Shown: positions 15,068-23,364 of the stretch, in pieces | Numbering within the stretch: position 1 is the first letter of the stretch | Layout: every line of letters begins with the position of its first letter | DNA from: Jiangella rhizosphaerae | GTDB taxonomy: Bacteria > Actinomycetota > Actinomycetes > Jiangellales > Jiangellaceae | Direction: 5' to 3' | Assembly (NCBI RefSeq): GCF_003579925.1 | Contig: NZ_QUAL01000054.1 | Coordinates: forward strand, 1-64,000 | Length of the DNA: 64,000 bases | Position numbers and translations under genes: made by a program | Notes under the pieces: model-generated | Told to the model about the DNA's origin: nothing | Seen by the model: the letters and a program-made list of their open reading frames with translations, nothing else | Databases searched by the model: none

Positions 15068-17086
15068 TCACCCCGCGTCGCCGAGCAGGTCCAGCAGGTT
15101 CACCGCGACGATGTCCGGCATGATCGCCATGCCGCCGTAGAGGCCGGTGGTGGCGTTGTGGGTGTCGGGCAGGCACATGTCGAACCGGCCCTCGCGGTAC
15201 AGGTCAAGGCTGGCCGGCAGGTTGTGCGGGCGCCAGGTGTCGTCGCGGTGGTCCAGCAGCCAGCGCACCGCGGCCCACGTGACGCCCTCCTGGTAGCGCC
15301 GCCAGTCGACGAGCGGATCGGCGGCCGCGAGGTCGAGGCCGTGCTCGGCGGCCAGCGCGAACGTCGTCAGCACCTCCCACTGCACGTGATCGCGGACCCA
15401 ATTGGCGAAGTACCAGTCCGACGAGCACAGGCAGGGCTTGGTGTTGTACGTCATCGGCATGCCCCGCGGCTCCCACAGGTGGGTGAATGCCAGCAGCGTC
15501 CGCAGCCAGTGCGCCGTCCGCTCCCGATAGCGCGGGTCGCCGAAGAGCCCGAAGCCCAGCTCGTACGCGATGGCGGCGTGCCCCGCCGCCAGCAGGTTCG
15601 GTGCGTGCAGCGGCGTCTCCCAGAAGTCGCCGCCCTCGGGCCGGTGCAGGTCGAGGCAGGCGTCGAGGGCGCGCCGCGCGGCCGCGGAGAACTCCTGCTC
15701 GCCGGTCAGCGCGGCCAGCTCGAACAGGCGGATCGCCGGCGTCATGCTGAGGTCGAGCGCGGTGTCGCCCGGCTGGCCCATCGGCGCGACGAGGTCGCGG
15801 GCGACCAGGAAGTCGTCCTTCCTCCAGTGCCGGCCCTCGGGATCGAACCCGAACGAGCCGTCCGGGCGCTGGTGCGCCAGCAGCTCGCGACCCTCGGCCA
15901 GCAGCGCGTCGGTGCCGGGCTCCGGTTCGGGCGCGAGCGAGGCGACCTGCTCGGCCATCGTCCGGGCGTGCGGGCTGTCCGGGAACCGGTCGAGGTAGGC
16001 CCGGGCGAAGCGCGGCTCGCGGCGGAACGTGTCCGTCTCGGACTGCGCGGTGCCGTAGCCGCGGCCCTCGTGCCACAGACGCGTCGTCACCGCCTCGGCG
16101 ATGCGGTGCAGCGTCTCCTCGATCGGCCAGCGCGGTGCCGGCGGCTCCGGCAGGCCGTTGCGGACCACCCAGTCGGTGACGGCGTCCAGGCTGCGTCCGG
16201 TCACCACCGACACGTGCGCCGTCAGCTCGATGCGCTGCCCGCGGTGCAGCTCCATCGGCGGGTCGGCGTGCCAGCCGTCGCCGGCGCCGTCGCGCGCCTC
16301 CGGCAGCATCAGCCCGAGCAGCGAGCCGTCGCGCCGCTCCACCAGGTTCGGCGCCGCGAACACCGGCTGCGGGTGCTCGCGCCGCATGCTGAACCACCCG
16401 GTGCAGTCCTGGTCGGGCTCCCACGACAGCGCGACCGCGGTGCCCGCCCTCGACACCGCCATGACCGGGACGGCGACGGTGGTGCGATGCGGCGTGACCC
16501 GCATCGCCCACGGGTCGCGGAACCAGTCGGTGCCGCTGGTCCATTCGCGGCCGACGGCCCACTCGACGCCGGGGAGGATGGCGTCGTCGCGGTCGGCGCC
16601 GAACGAGCCCTCGCCGACGCGCAGCCACGGACCCCGCAGGTAGCGCACGTACAGGTCCTGCTGCGACTCCAGCACGTAGTGCAGCCGCAGCCGCGCGTCG
16701 GCCGGGTCCAGGGTCAGCGTGACGCGGCCGGTCAGCGCCGGCCCGGTGAACGGCGAGCCGATCCACGTGTCGAACGACGTGCCCCGCAGCGCCTCGGCGA
16801 CGACCGTCGCGCGGACGTCGAAGGCCAGCTCGTGCGTCGTGGCCGCGGCGATCCCGGCGGCCTCCAGGCGCATCGGGACGGGGGAGTCGCGCAGGCAGAC
16901 CTCGCCGAGATGGTCCAGGACGGCGAGCAGGGTCCCGTCCGGCGCCGTGAGCTCGGCCCAGCCCCAGCCGGTGGTGCGCCGGTGCACGTCGACCCGCAGC
17001 GCGTCGTTGCGCAGGACCCGGCTCTCACCGCCGTAGGCGGCGTGGCGGTACCGCGGCTGCGTCGTCAGGTCGGGGGATGTCGTCAT
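15068..17086 (-). CDS. Six-hairpin glycosidase-like protein of unknown substrate
   Basis: Large cytoplasmic protein of 672 residues without signal peptide. The first 290 residues are beta-rich (RHAAYGGESRVLRNDALRVDVHRRTTG, later TVAVPVMAVSRAGTAVALSWEPDQD), and the rest has repeated helices with W, H and D/E-rich loops (WHEGRGYGT, AGHAAIAYELGFGLFG, FTHLWEPRGMPMTYNTKPC, YFANWVRDHVQWE). This beta-sandwich plus alpha toroid layout is seen in several deoxysugar- and uronate-acting glycoside hydrolases, but I could not assign a family. Its ATG overlaps the lactonase stop by 4 nt, so it belongs to that operon and may feed it with substrate. Confidence 0.6.
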   Translation of the reverse strand: MTTSPDLTTQPRYRHAAYGGESRVLRNDALRVDVHRRTTGWGWAELTAPDGTLLAVLDHLGEVCLRDSPVPMRLEAAGIAAATTHELAFDVRATVVAEALRGTSFDTWIGSPFTGPALTGRVTLTLDPADARLRLHYVLESQQDLYVRYLRGPWLRVGEGSFGADRDDAILPGVEWAVGREWTSGTDWFRDPWAMRVTPHRTTVAVPVMAVSRAGTAVALSWEPDQDCTGWFSMRREHPQPVFAAPNLVERRDGSLLGLMLPEARDGAGDGWHADPPMELHRGQRIELTAHVSVVTGRSLDAVTDWVVRNGLPEPPAPRWPIEETLHRIAEAVTTRLWHEGRGYGTAQSETDTFRREPRFARAYLDRFPDSPHARTMAEQVASLAPEPEPGTDALLAEGRELLAHQRPDGSFGFDPEGRHWRKDDFLVARDLVAPMGQPGDTALDLSMTPAIRLFELAALTGEQEFSAAARRALDACLDLHRPEGGDFWETPLHAPNLLAAGHAAIAYELGFGLFGDPRYRERTAHWLRTLLAFTHLWEPRGMPMTYNTKPCLCSSDWYFANWVRDHVQWEVLTTFALAAEHGLDLAAADPLVDWRRYQEGVTWAAVRWLLDHRDDTWRPHNLPASLDLYREGRFDMCLPDTHNATTGLYGGMAIMPDIVAVNLLDLLGDAG

Positions 17087-17952
17087 GGTCGGCGGCCTCC
17101 GAGGAGTCGGTCGAGGGTTCCGCCCAGGACGAGTGCGCGCTCGGCGGCGCTCCACCAGGGCGTGTGGTCGCGGACGACGGCCAGCGACTGGGTGTAGGTG
17201 AGGTGCGGCCGGGCGGCCGGGAAGTCCGAGCCCCAGGTCAGCCGTGCGGCGCCGAACGCCTCGGCGATCGGGCGGAGCAGCCGCTCGCGGGCCGCGGTGT
17301 AGGGCATGTCCCAGGCCGGCGCGCTCACGTAGTGGAAGCCGGAGACCTTGACATACACGTTCGGCAGCTCGGCGAGGCCGAGCAGGGCGGCGAGGTCGTC
17401 GTCGAAGCTCGGCGCGTTCAGGCGGACCAGGCCCTGGTGGTGGATCAGCAGCGGCAGTGCGGGGTGCGCCGCGGCGATCGTGCGCAGGTCGGCGAACCAC
17501 GCCGGCGACAACGAGAGCGACGCCACCAGGCCCAGCTCCGCGGCGGTGGCGAAGAACTCACGCCCCTCGTCGGTGCGGAACCACCCGTCGTTCTCGTCGC
17601 GGACGTAGTGCGTGAACGCCGTCAGCCCGTACCGCTCGGCGGCGTCGCACAACCGGCCCGCGGCGCCGGGGCGATGGTGCTCCGGCCGCCACGAGCCGTC
17701 GACGTCGGCCACGGCCACCAGCCGGTCGGGGTACCGGTGGGCGGCCGCGGCCACGTAGTCGTTGTTGTCGTCGTTGGCGAAGTCCGGGCCGGCGTCGGCG
17801 CCGATGCGGGCGCAGACGACGGCGGCCCGGTCGACGCCGTTGCCGTCCATCTCGTAGAGCAGTGCCTCCACCGAACCCCGGTGGCCGGGGTCGGGGACGC
17901 GGGCGTCGTACGGCCAGCGCCGCCACGCGTGGCAGTGGCTGTCGATGATCAC
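17083..17952 (-). CDS. Amidohydrolase family 2, likely L-rhamnono-/L-fucono-lactonase
   Basis: TIM-barrel metal hydrolase of 289 residues. Metal and catalytic signatures visible: IIDSHCHAW at residues 2-10 (HxH), LLIHHQG near 180 and LTWGSDFPAARP near 250 (catalytic Asp). This pattern fits the COG3618 lactonases that open L-rhamnono-1,4-lactone or L-fucono-lactone to the acid, the step before rhmD. It is the first large gene of a leftward operon with the 672-residue glycosidase-like gene. The substrate is inferred from the neighbours; other amidohydrolase-2 activities such as decarboxylation remain possible. Confidence 0.75.
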   Translation of the reverse strand: MIIDSHCHAWRRWPYDARVPDPGHRGSVEALLYEMDGNGVDRAAVVCARIGADAGPDFANDDNNDYVAAAAHRYPDRLVAVADVDGSWRPEHHRPGAAGRLCDAAERYGLTAFTHYVRDENDGWFRTDEGREFFATAAELGLVASLSLSPAWFADLRTIAAAHPALPLLIHHQGLVRLNAPSFDDDLAALLGLAELPNVYVKVSGFHYVSAPAWDMPYTAARERLLRPIAEAFGAARLTWGSDFPAARPHLTYTQSLAVVRDHTPWWSAAERALVLGGTLDRLLGGRRP

Positions 17953-17968
17953 GCGATCGGCCCGGCCG

Positions 17969-18208
17969 TCAGATCAGCTGGCGCCGCGCGGCCCAGGCCA
18001 CGACCTGGATGGTGCTGGTGGCGCCGATGCGGTCGCACAGGGCCCGCGACCGGCGGCGGATGGTGCGGTCGGACAGCTCCAACCGCCGCGCGATCGTCTC
18101 GATGCACAGGCCTTCGGCGAACAGCGCGATGAGGGCCAGTTCGTCGCGGCTGAACACGTTCCGATAGGTCGTGCCGGCCGAGTCGGCCTCTGCGAGCGTC
18201 ACGGACAA
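17969..18208 (-). CDS. Short LuxR-type helix-turn-helix protein
   Basis: Protein of 79 residues that consists of little more than a GerE/LuxR DNA-binding domain: SRDELALIALFAEGLCIETIARRLELSDRTIRRRSRALCDRIGATSTIQVVAWAARRQ. A short N-terminal tail precedes it and no receiver or ligand domain exists. Single-domain LuxR proteins occur (GerE itself is 74 residues), so it may be complete. It is 16 nt upstream of the lactonase on the same strand and could control that operon. The upstream gap holds repeated AAxTTCACATC motifs that may be its binding sites. Confidence 0.75.
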   Translation of the reverse strand: MSVTLAEADSAGTTYRNVFSRDELALIALFAEGLCIETIARRLELSDRTIRRRSRALCDRIGATSTIQVVAWAARRQLI

Positions 18209-18210
18209 CG

Positions 18211-18279
18211 GACTCCCACCTTCTCCGGATGTCGGGGATGTGAAGTTCGTATCACTGATGTGAACTTACCGTGGGAGTC
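18211..18279. repeat. Nested inverted repeats between the DUF5722 gene and the LuxR gene
   Basis: GACTCCCAC (18211-18219) is complementary to GTGGGAGTC (18271-18279). Inside, AAGTTC and GAACTT form a second inverted pair. On the minus strand the same interval reads as two direct copies of AAxTTCACATC, 20 nt apart. It could be the terminator of the 999-residue gene or an operator for the LuxR protein. Confidence 0.5.
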
Positions 18280-18287
18280 GAAACCGG

Positions 18288-21287
18288 TCAATCCGCTGGG
18301 AACCAGCCGACCGAGTCGACCTGGAGGTGCGGGTTCCAGGTCGGGTAGTCGGCGCCGACGGCGTGCATCGTCACCTCCACATGGTCGATCGCCGACCGGC
18401 CGGCCCACTGCGACACGTCGAGTGCGACCTCGTTCCACCGGTCGGCCGTGTACGGCTGGGTGACGGTCAGCTCGTCGTCGCCGGAGGCCAGCGTGAAGGT
18501 CACCTCGTAGCCGGTGGCGCCGGGCGCGCCGCCGTAGGAGTTGACGTAGGCGACCACCCTCCCGGCGTCGCTGAGGTCCAGCGGCTGGGCGGGGTCGACG
18601 TACATCGTCTTGGGTGCGAGCGACGAGCCGACCGTCGCGGCGCCGTCCAGCAGGTGGGTCCCGGCCTGGGGGATGCCCGGGCCGTTCGCCATCGACGTCA
18701 CCGCCGTCACCGTGTCCACGCCCGGACCGGCCTGCCAGCCCTGCGTGGTGCCGTCGTCGAAGTCGTAGATCGGCGTGGCGACGGGGACGGGCGGCGGCGG
18801 GACGTCCACGCGCTCGGTGTACTGCAGCCCGCCGGCCACGAAGCACAGGGCGGGGTCGTACTCGTCGGCCGGGGCCGAGCTCGCGACCGTGACGATGAAC
18901 GTCCGCGACTCGCCCGGCGCCAGCCCGGCGGCGTCGAGCGCGGCGGGCTCGACGGCGACACCGTCGCAGGCGCGGACCTCGATCGGCTCCGCGACCGGCC
19001 GCAGGTCGTCGTTGCGCACGGTGATCTCGACGGGATCGCCGACGCCGATGCCCTCGGCCGCGCTCGCGTCGACCTCGACGTTGGCCACCCGCTCGGCGCC
19101 GGTCAGCCGGCTCGCCAGCCGGACGTCGTCGACGTCGAAGTGACCGGACCACTCGGCGTTGGTGTCGCCGCGGGCCCACACCTTGATCCGTTCGATGCCC
19201 TCGCGGCCGGACCAGCCGGTGAGGTCGACGGCGACGCTCTGCCAGCCGCCGTCGGCGGGCAGCCGGGCCGCGCCCTCGGCGATGCTGCCGTCGGTGCCGT
19301 ACAGCCGCACCTTGGCGAAGCGCGAGCCGATGTCGGCGTCGTCGGGGATCCGCACCCGCAGCGTCAGCGCGGCGGCGGCGCTCGCGTCGGCCGGCTCGGC
19401 CAGCACGACGTCGGTGCCCCGCCACAGCTGGGCCAGGTTCGCCGACATGCCCGACTCGTAGGTGAAGCTGGTCCGCAGGAACCCGTCGTCGGCGGCGACG
19501 GCGTTCGCGGCGTCGGACGTGCGCCAGCCCTGGGTGCCGCCGGCGAAGTCGAACAGCGTCGTCGCCCGCAGCGGCCTGGCGGTGACGCTCGCGCCGGCGG
19601 TCACCGGGAGGTCGCGGACGGCGAGCGCGTCCGGGTCCCAGCCGTCCACCAGCTCCGACCAGTCGTCGATGCCGATGACGTCGAGCGCGAACTCCGTGAC
19701 CTCCAGCGACCGTTCGGTGTCGATGTAGGTGAAGACGTCGTGGATCAGCTTGCGCTCGGCCGGCGGCGCGGGGTCGGGGCGGCTGTCGTCCCACCACCAC
19801 AGGCCCAGCCGCAGTCCGCCCTCGTGCTTGTGGTCGACGTGCCGGTGCAGGATGAACGAGTCGATGGCCGGCAGGAAGTGGATCTTGTAGTAGGCCAGCG
19901 CGTAGCACGCGGCCTGGAGCCGTTCGGCCTCGGCGCTGTCGCCGGGGGTGTTGCAGCCCTGCTCGGAGAGGATGACCCGGCGCGGCTGCCCGTCGTAGAG
20001 CTGCTCCGGGCGGGTCAGGTAGGCGTTGAGCACCTCGATGTTCTTGAACGTGATCCGCGGCGTGGTGTCGGGGTCGGGGGTGGCGGTGGTGTCCTCCCAG
20101 AACGCCGGGTCCAGCAGGTTCTCGGGGTACGGGTGGTGGGCGATGTGCCAGGCGTAGTCGCCGTGCGCCTTGGTCAGCGCGTTGAGGCCGTCGACCACGT
20201 CCTTGCCGGGGTAGAAACGGCCGGCCGGGACGGCGGGGCCGCTCGGCGTCGTCCACGAGTGGGTGAGCGAGGTGTACGTCCTGGCCTGCTCGTAGGCGGT
20301 GCGCGTCGCCAGGTGGGTGATGCGCAGCGCCCGCTCGTAGCTGAGCAGGAACTCCTCCAGCGGCTTCTCGCCCATGTTCTGCCACACGAACTGCGCGTCG
20401 ACCTCGTTGCCGACGATGAACCCGGTGGCGCGGCCGTAGCGCTGGTCCTCGCGGGTGTAGCGGCCGGCGAGGAACTCGATCGCCGCGGTGTAGTGCGCCA
20501 CGCCCTCGGCCGTCTCGGTGTTGAACGCGAAGACCGGGCCGCCGGTGAGGTCGGCGTCGGGGTGCTTGAGCACCGGCCAGGCCGAGTTCGGCGAGTCGTC
20601 GCGGTACAGGATGAGGATGAGGTTCACCACCGCCCCGTTGTCGGACAGCGGCTTGATCTGCCGGTCGAGGCTCGCGACGTGGCCGGCGTCGAAGTAGTAC
20701 TCCGTCCCGTTCCAGGTGAACGGGATGGACCGGTCCGGGCCCTCGTCGGTGAGCTGCATCAGGTCGTTGAAGGCGACGTTGATCCCGGCGTGGCCGACGC
20801 CCAGCTCCTCCGCGTCGGCCGTCATCTGCACCTGCAGGCCCTTCTTGGTCGGGCTCTGCGGGTACGGGAAGTCGTTGACCGGCGTGATGCGGACGTCGTC
20901 GGCGTAGTGGTAGGTGCCCAGTGGCGCCCCGTCGACCACGGCGAGGTACTTGCTGTAGTAGAGCTCGCGGTCGGCAGCCGTGCGCCCGATGTCGGCGGTG
21001 AAGGCGCCGTCCGGCGTCGCCGTGCCGGTCGCGACCGGCTCCCGGCCGGCCCAGTCGGTCTCGGGCACCTCCGTCGGCAGCGCGTACACGTCGACCTGGG
21101 CACCGCCCGGCGCCGTTCCCGCCACCGTGACGGCGTCGTCGGTGACGGTGACGCCGGTGATGCCGGCGGTGTCGGCGTCGGCGGTGTCGGGCGCCGCGCG
21201 TGCGGGCACGCCCGCCAGCGCACCCAGCCCCAGGGCGGACGCGAGCAGCGGCAGGACGATGGATCGAAGGCGGCGGCGATGGCGCAT
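18288..21287 (-). CDS. Secreted DUF5722-type glycosidase-like protein with C-terminal binding modules
   Basis: Exported protein of 999 residues. A Sec signal peptide (MRHRRRLRSIVLPLLASALGLGALAGVPARA) covers about residues 1-32. A small beta domain follows, then at about 130-520 a barrel-like region (KKGLQVQMTADAEELGVGHAGIN) with GFIVGNEVD near 290 and VILSEQG near 440; these look like the acid/base (NE) and nucleophile (E) of clan-A-type glycosidases. Two jelly-roll-like modules end it (LFDFAGGTQGWRT near 560 and IYDFDDGTTQGWQ near 845). GGAG precedes the ATG. A LacI-type site lies 20-33 nt upstream of the start codon. Substrate unknown; probably degrades an external polysaccharide for the importer next door. 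Confidence 0.75.
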   Translation of the reverse strand: MRHRRRLRSIVLPLLASALGLGALAGVPARAAPDTADADTAGITGVTVTDDAVTVAGTAPGGAQVDVYALPTEVPETDWAGREPVATGTATPDGAFTADIGRTAADRELYYSKYLAVVDGAPLGTYHYADDVRITPVNDFPYPQSPTKKGLQVQMTADAEELGVGHAGINVAFNDLMQLTDEGPDRSIPFTWNGTEYYFDAGHVASLDRQIKPLSDNGAVVNLILILYRDDSPNSAWPVLKHPDADLTGGPVFAFNTETAEGVAHYTAAIEFLAGRYTREDQRYGRATGFIVGNEVDAQFVWQNMGEKPLEEFLLSYERALRITHLATRTAYEQARTYTSLTHSWTTPSGPAVPAGRFYPGKDVVDGLNALTKAHGDYAWHIAHHPYPENLLDPAFWEDTTATPDPDTTPRITFKNIEVLNAYLTRPEQLYDGQPRRVILSEQGCNTPGDSAEAERLQAACYALAYYKIHFLPAIDSFILHRHVDHKHEGGLRLGLWWWDDSRPDPAPPAERKLIHDVFTYIDTERSLEVTEFALDVIGIDDWSELVDGWDPDALAVRDLPVTAGASVTARPLRATTLFDFAGGTQGWRTSDAANAVAADDGFLRTSFTYESGMSANLAQLWRGTDVVLAEPADASAAAALTLRVRIPDDADIGSRFAKVRLYGTDGSIAEGAARLPADGGWQSVAVDLTGWSGREGIERIKVWARGDTNAEWSGHFDVDDVRLASRLTGAERVANVEVDASAAEGIGVGDPVEITVRNDDLRPVAEPIEVRACDGVAVEPAALDAAGLAPGESRTFIVTVASSAPADEYDPALCFVAGGLQYTERVDVPPPPVPVATPIYDFDDGTTQGWQAGPGVDTVTAVTSMANGPGIPQAGTHLLDGAATVGSSLAPKTMYVDPAQPLDLSDAGRVVAYVNSYGGAPGATGYEVTFTLASGDDELTVTQPYTADRWNEVALDVSQWAGRSAIDHVEVTMHAVGADYPTWNPHLQVDSVGWFPAD

Positions 21288-21306
21288 GACAGGCTCCTTT
21301 GCCGAG

Positions 21307-21320
21307 CTGAGACGATTCAG
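21307..21320. promoter_or_regulatory. LacI-type operator-like site, regulon 1 (site 1)
   Basis: CTGAGACGATTCAG, nearly palindromic around a central CG; its complement is CTGAATCGTCTCAG. It lies 20 nt upstream of the secreted glycosidase start and resembles sites at 21432, 23334 and 24882. Confidence 0.6.
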
Positions 21321-21431
21321 TGACCGACTGTGGCCCGGCGTGCAGTGACGATCAACGAAATGGCCTGATGCGGTCATCTCGCTCGGGGCCGCCCGGATTC
21401 CTTGACACCGCTGACGGCCATGGGTGAGGGT

Positions 21432-21445
21432 CTGAATCGTTTAAC
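21432..21445. promoter_or_regulatory. LacI-type operator-like site, regulon 1 (site 2)
   Basis: CTGAATCGTTTAAC, 33 nt upstream of the first permease gene. A TTGACA hexamer lies 24 nt before it (21402-21407), so a bound repressor would cover the start region. Confidence 0.55.
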
Positions 21446-21478
21446 TCCCCCCACCACCGTCGGCACGGAGGGCAGCTC

Positions 21479-22441
21479 ATGGCCGCGACCACCGGAACCC
21501 GACCGGCCGCCGCGCCGGTCGAAGAGCCGTCCGGTGCCGCGCGCGGCCGCCGCCCGATCGCGTGGTACGCCTACCTCGCGCTGCTTCCGCTGCTCGTGGT
21601 GCTCGCGCTGTTCCAGTACTACCCGGCGCTCAACGGCATGGTCCGCTCGTTCTGGGACTGGAACCCGGGACAGGTCTCGACGTTCGTCGGGCTGGACAAC
21701 TACGCCAAGATGCTCGAGGACGACATCTGGTGGCGGTCGTTCCGCAACCTCGGCTACATCTTCGTCTTCGGCATCGTCTCGTGGGTTATCCCGCTGGTGG
21801 CGGCCGAACTGCTGATCACGCTGCGCAGCCAGCGGGCGCAGTTCGTCTACCGGACGCTGCTGATCCTGCCGATGGCCTTCCCCGGCGTCGTCACCGCGCT
21901 CGTGTGGTCGTTCATGTACCACCCGAACAACGGCGTCATCAATCGCGCGCTGACGGCGGTCGGCCTGGAGGGGCTGACCCGGAACTGGGTGGGTGACCCG
22001 TCGTACGCGCTGTGGTCACTGCTGTTCATCGGGTTCCCGTTCATCGCCGGGCTGCCGTTCCTGATCTTCTACTCCACCTTGCAGAACATCCCGCGGGAGA
22101 TCTTCGAGGCGGCCGCGCTCGACGGCGTCGGGCGGATCCGCCGCTTCTGGACCGTGGACCTGCCGCTGATGGCGCGTCAGGTGCGGCTGCTGTTCTTCCT
22201 GGCCGTGATCGGGACGCTGCAGTACGGCTTCATGGCCTACATCGTCACCTCCGGCGGTCCCGACAACTCGACCATGGTGCCGGTGCTGCGCATGATCAAC
22301 GTCGCCTTCCAGGGGCAGGACTGGGGCTACGCCGCCACGCTGTCGACGACGCTATTCGTCTTCACGCTGGTGCTCAGCGCCGTCGTGGTGTTCGTCCGGC
22401 GCTCCGACTCGTCGTCCACCAACGTCCGAGGATTGCGATGA
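21479..22441 (+). CDS. Sugar ABC importer permease (MalF type)
   Basis: Inner-membrane permease of 320 residues with six predicted helices; the first begins near residue 30 (WYAYLALLPLLVVLALFQYYPALNG). The cytoplasmic EAA loop reads EIFEAAALDGVGRIRRFWTVDLPLM near 208-232, where the importer ATPase docks. AGGG precedes the ATG. The second permease overlaps it by 4 nt (ATGA) and a binding protein follows, but no ATPase gene is present, so a shared MsiK-type ATPase is probable. Substrate is inferred to be oligosaccharide released by the flanking secreted glycosidase. Confidence 0.92.
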   Translation: MAATTGTRPAAAPVEEPSGAARGRRPIAWYAYLALLPLLVVLALFQYYPALNGMVRSFWDWNPGQVSTFVGLDNYAKMLEDDIWWRSFRNLGYIFVFGIVSWVIPLVAAELLITLRSQRAQFVYRTLLILPMAFPGVVTALVWSFMYHPNNGVINRALTAVGLEGLTRNWVGDPSYALWSLLFIGFPFIAGLPFLIFYSTLQNIPREIFEAAALDGVGRIRRFWTVDLPLMARQVRLLFFLAVIGTLQYGFMAYIVTSGGPDNSTMVPVLRMINVAFQGQDWGYAATLSTTLFVFTLVLSAVVVFVRRSDSSSTNVRGLR

Positions 22442-23250
22442 GCAGACAGTGGGGCGTCAAGACGGCGCTGACGATCCTCGTCGCGGTCGGCCTGTTCCCC
22501 TACCTGTTCATGCTCACGACGTCGGTCAAGGACAACCTGCAGTTCTCCGAGAACTACTGGGTGCCGGTGCTGCCGTTCCACTGGGAGAACTACGCGACGG
22601 CGTGGGAGCAGATCCAGCCGTACCTGCTCGCCTCGGTGATCGTGGCCGCGGCGGCGATCGTCCTGATCGTCGTGCTGTCGCTGGTGGCCGGCTTCGTGCT
22701 GGCGCGATACGCGTTCCCCGGCCGGACGTTCTTCTTCGTGGTGATCGCGGCGCTGATGATGGTGCCCAGCATCTCCAGCCTGATCCCGCTGTTCGTCATG
22801 ATGCGCGACTTCGACCTGCTCAACACGTATCCGGTGCTGATCATCCCGCACGTCGCCGGCGGCGTCGTCATCGGCACGATCCTGATGAAGACCTTCATCG
22901 AGGGCATCCCGCAGGAGCTCTTCGACGCCGCCCGGGTCGACGGTGCGGGCGGGGCCAGGCTGTTCCTCTCGATCATGACCCCGCTCTCGCTGCCCGTCAT
23001 CGGCACCGTCGCGCTGATCACCATCAACGGCGTGTGGAACGACTTCTTCTGGCCGTTGCTCACCATCACCGAGAACGAGCTGCGCACGGTGTCGGTCGGG
23101 TTGCTGTTCTTCCAGGGCCAGTCCGGGACGGAGTACGGGCCGATGTTCGCGGGCTACCTGCTGGCCAGCGTGCCGCTGCTGGTGTTGTTCACGTTCCTGT
23201 CGAAGTACTTCCTCGCCGGCGTCCAAGGTGGCCTGCCCGGCTCTCACTAG
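22438..23250 (+). CDS. Sugar ABC importer permease (MalG type)
   Basis: Permease of 270 residues. The first membrane helix is TALTILVAVGLFPYLFMLTTS; MalG-type features follow: a periplasmic segment ENYWVPVLPFHWENYATAW, then helices with LARYAFPGR near 88, and the EAA loop PQELFDAARVDGAGGARLFLSIMTPLS near 158-184. The tail LVLFTFLSKYFLAGVQGGLPGSH is the typical MalG C-terminus (FLAGLTAGAVKG in relatives) that reaches the ATPase. Translational coupling to the upstream permease sets the stoichiometry of the pair. Confidence 0.92.
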   Translation: MSRQWGVKTALTILVAVGLFPYLFMLTTSVKDNLQFSENYWVPVLPFHWENYATAWEQIQPYLLASVIVAAAAIVLIVVLSLVAGFVLARYAFPGRTFFFVVIAALMMVPSISSLIPLFVMMRDFDLLNTYPVLIIPHVAGGVVIGTILMKTFIEGIPQELFDAARVDGAGGARLFLSIMTPLSLPVIGTVALITINGVWNDFFWPLLTITENELRTVSVGLLFFQGQSGTEYGPMFAGYLLASVPLLVLFTFLSKYFLAGVQGGLPGSH

Positions 23251-23314
23251 CCGGGGCGAGGTTCTGGCCGGTTCCGGTCAAGACGCTGGGTCGTCGCCGA
23301 TCGGCGGGCACCAT

Positions 23315-23328
23315 GTGGGGGAACCCAC
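23315..23328 (+). other. GNRA-capped hairpin before the binding-protein gene
   Basis: GTGGG-GGAA-CCCAC between the second permease and the binding-protein gene. Short hairpins here often raise binding-protein mRNA level relative to the permeases; that role is inferred. Confidence 0.4.
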
Positions 23329-23333
23329 CGATG

Positions 23334-23347
23334 CTGAAACGTTCAAA
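23334..23347. promoter_or_regulatory. LacI-type operator-like site, regulon 1 (site 3)
   Basis: CTGAAACGTTCAAA, with TGAA-A-CG-TTCA nearly palindromic, just 17 nt before the ATG of the binding-protein gene. It implies that this gene can be controlled separately from the permeases. Confidence 0.6.
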
Positions 23348-23364
23348 GGTCGAAGGGAGCCGCC

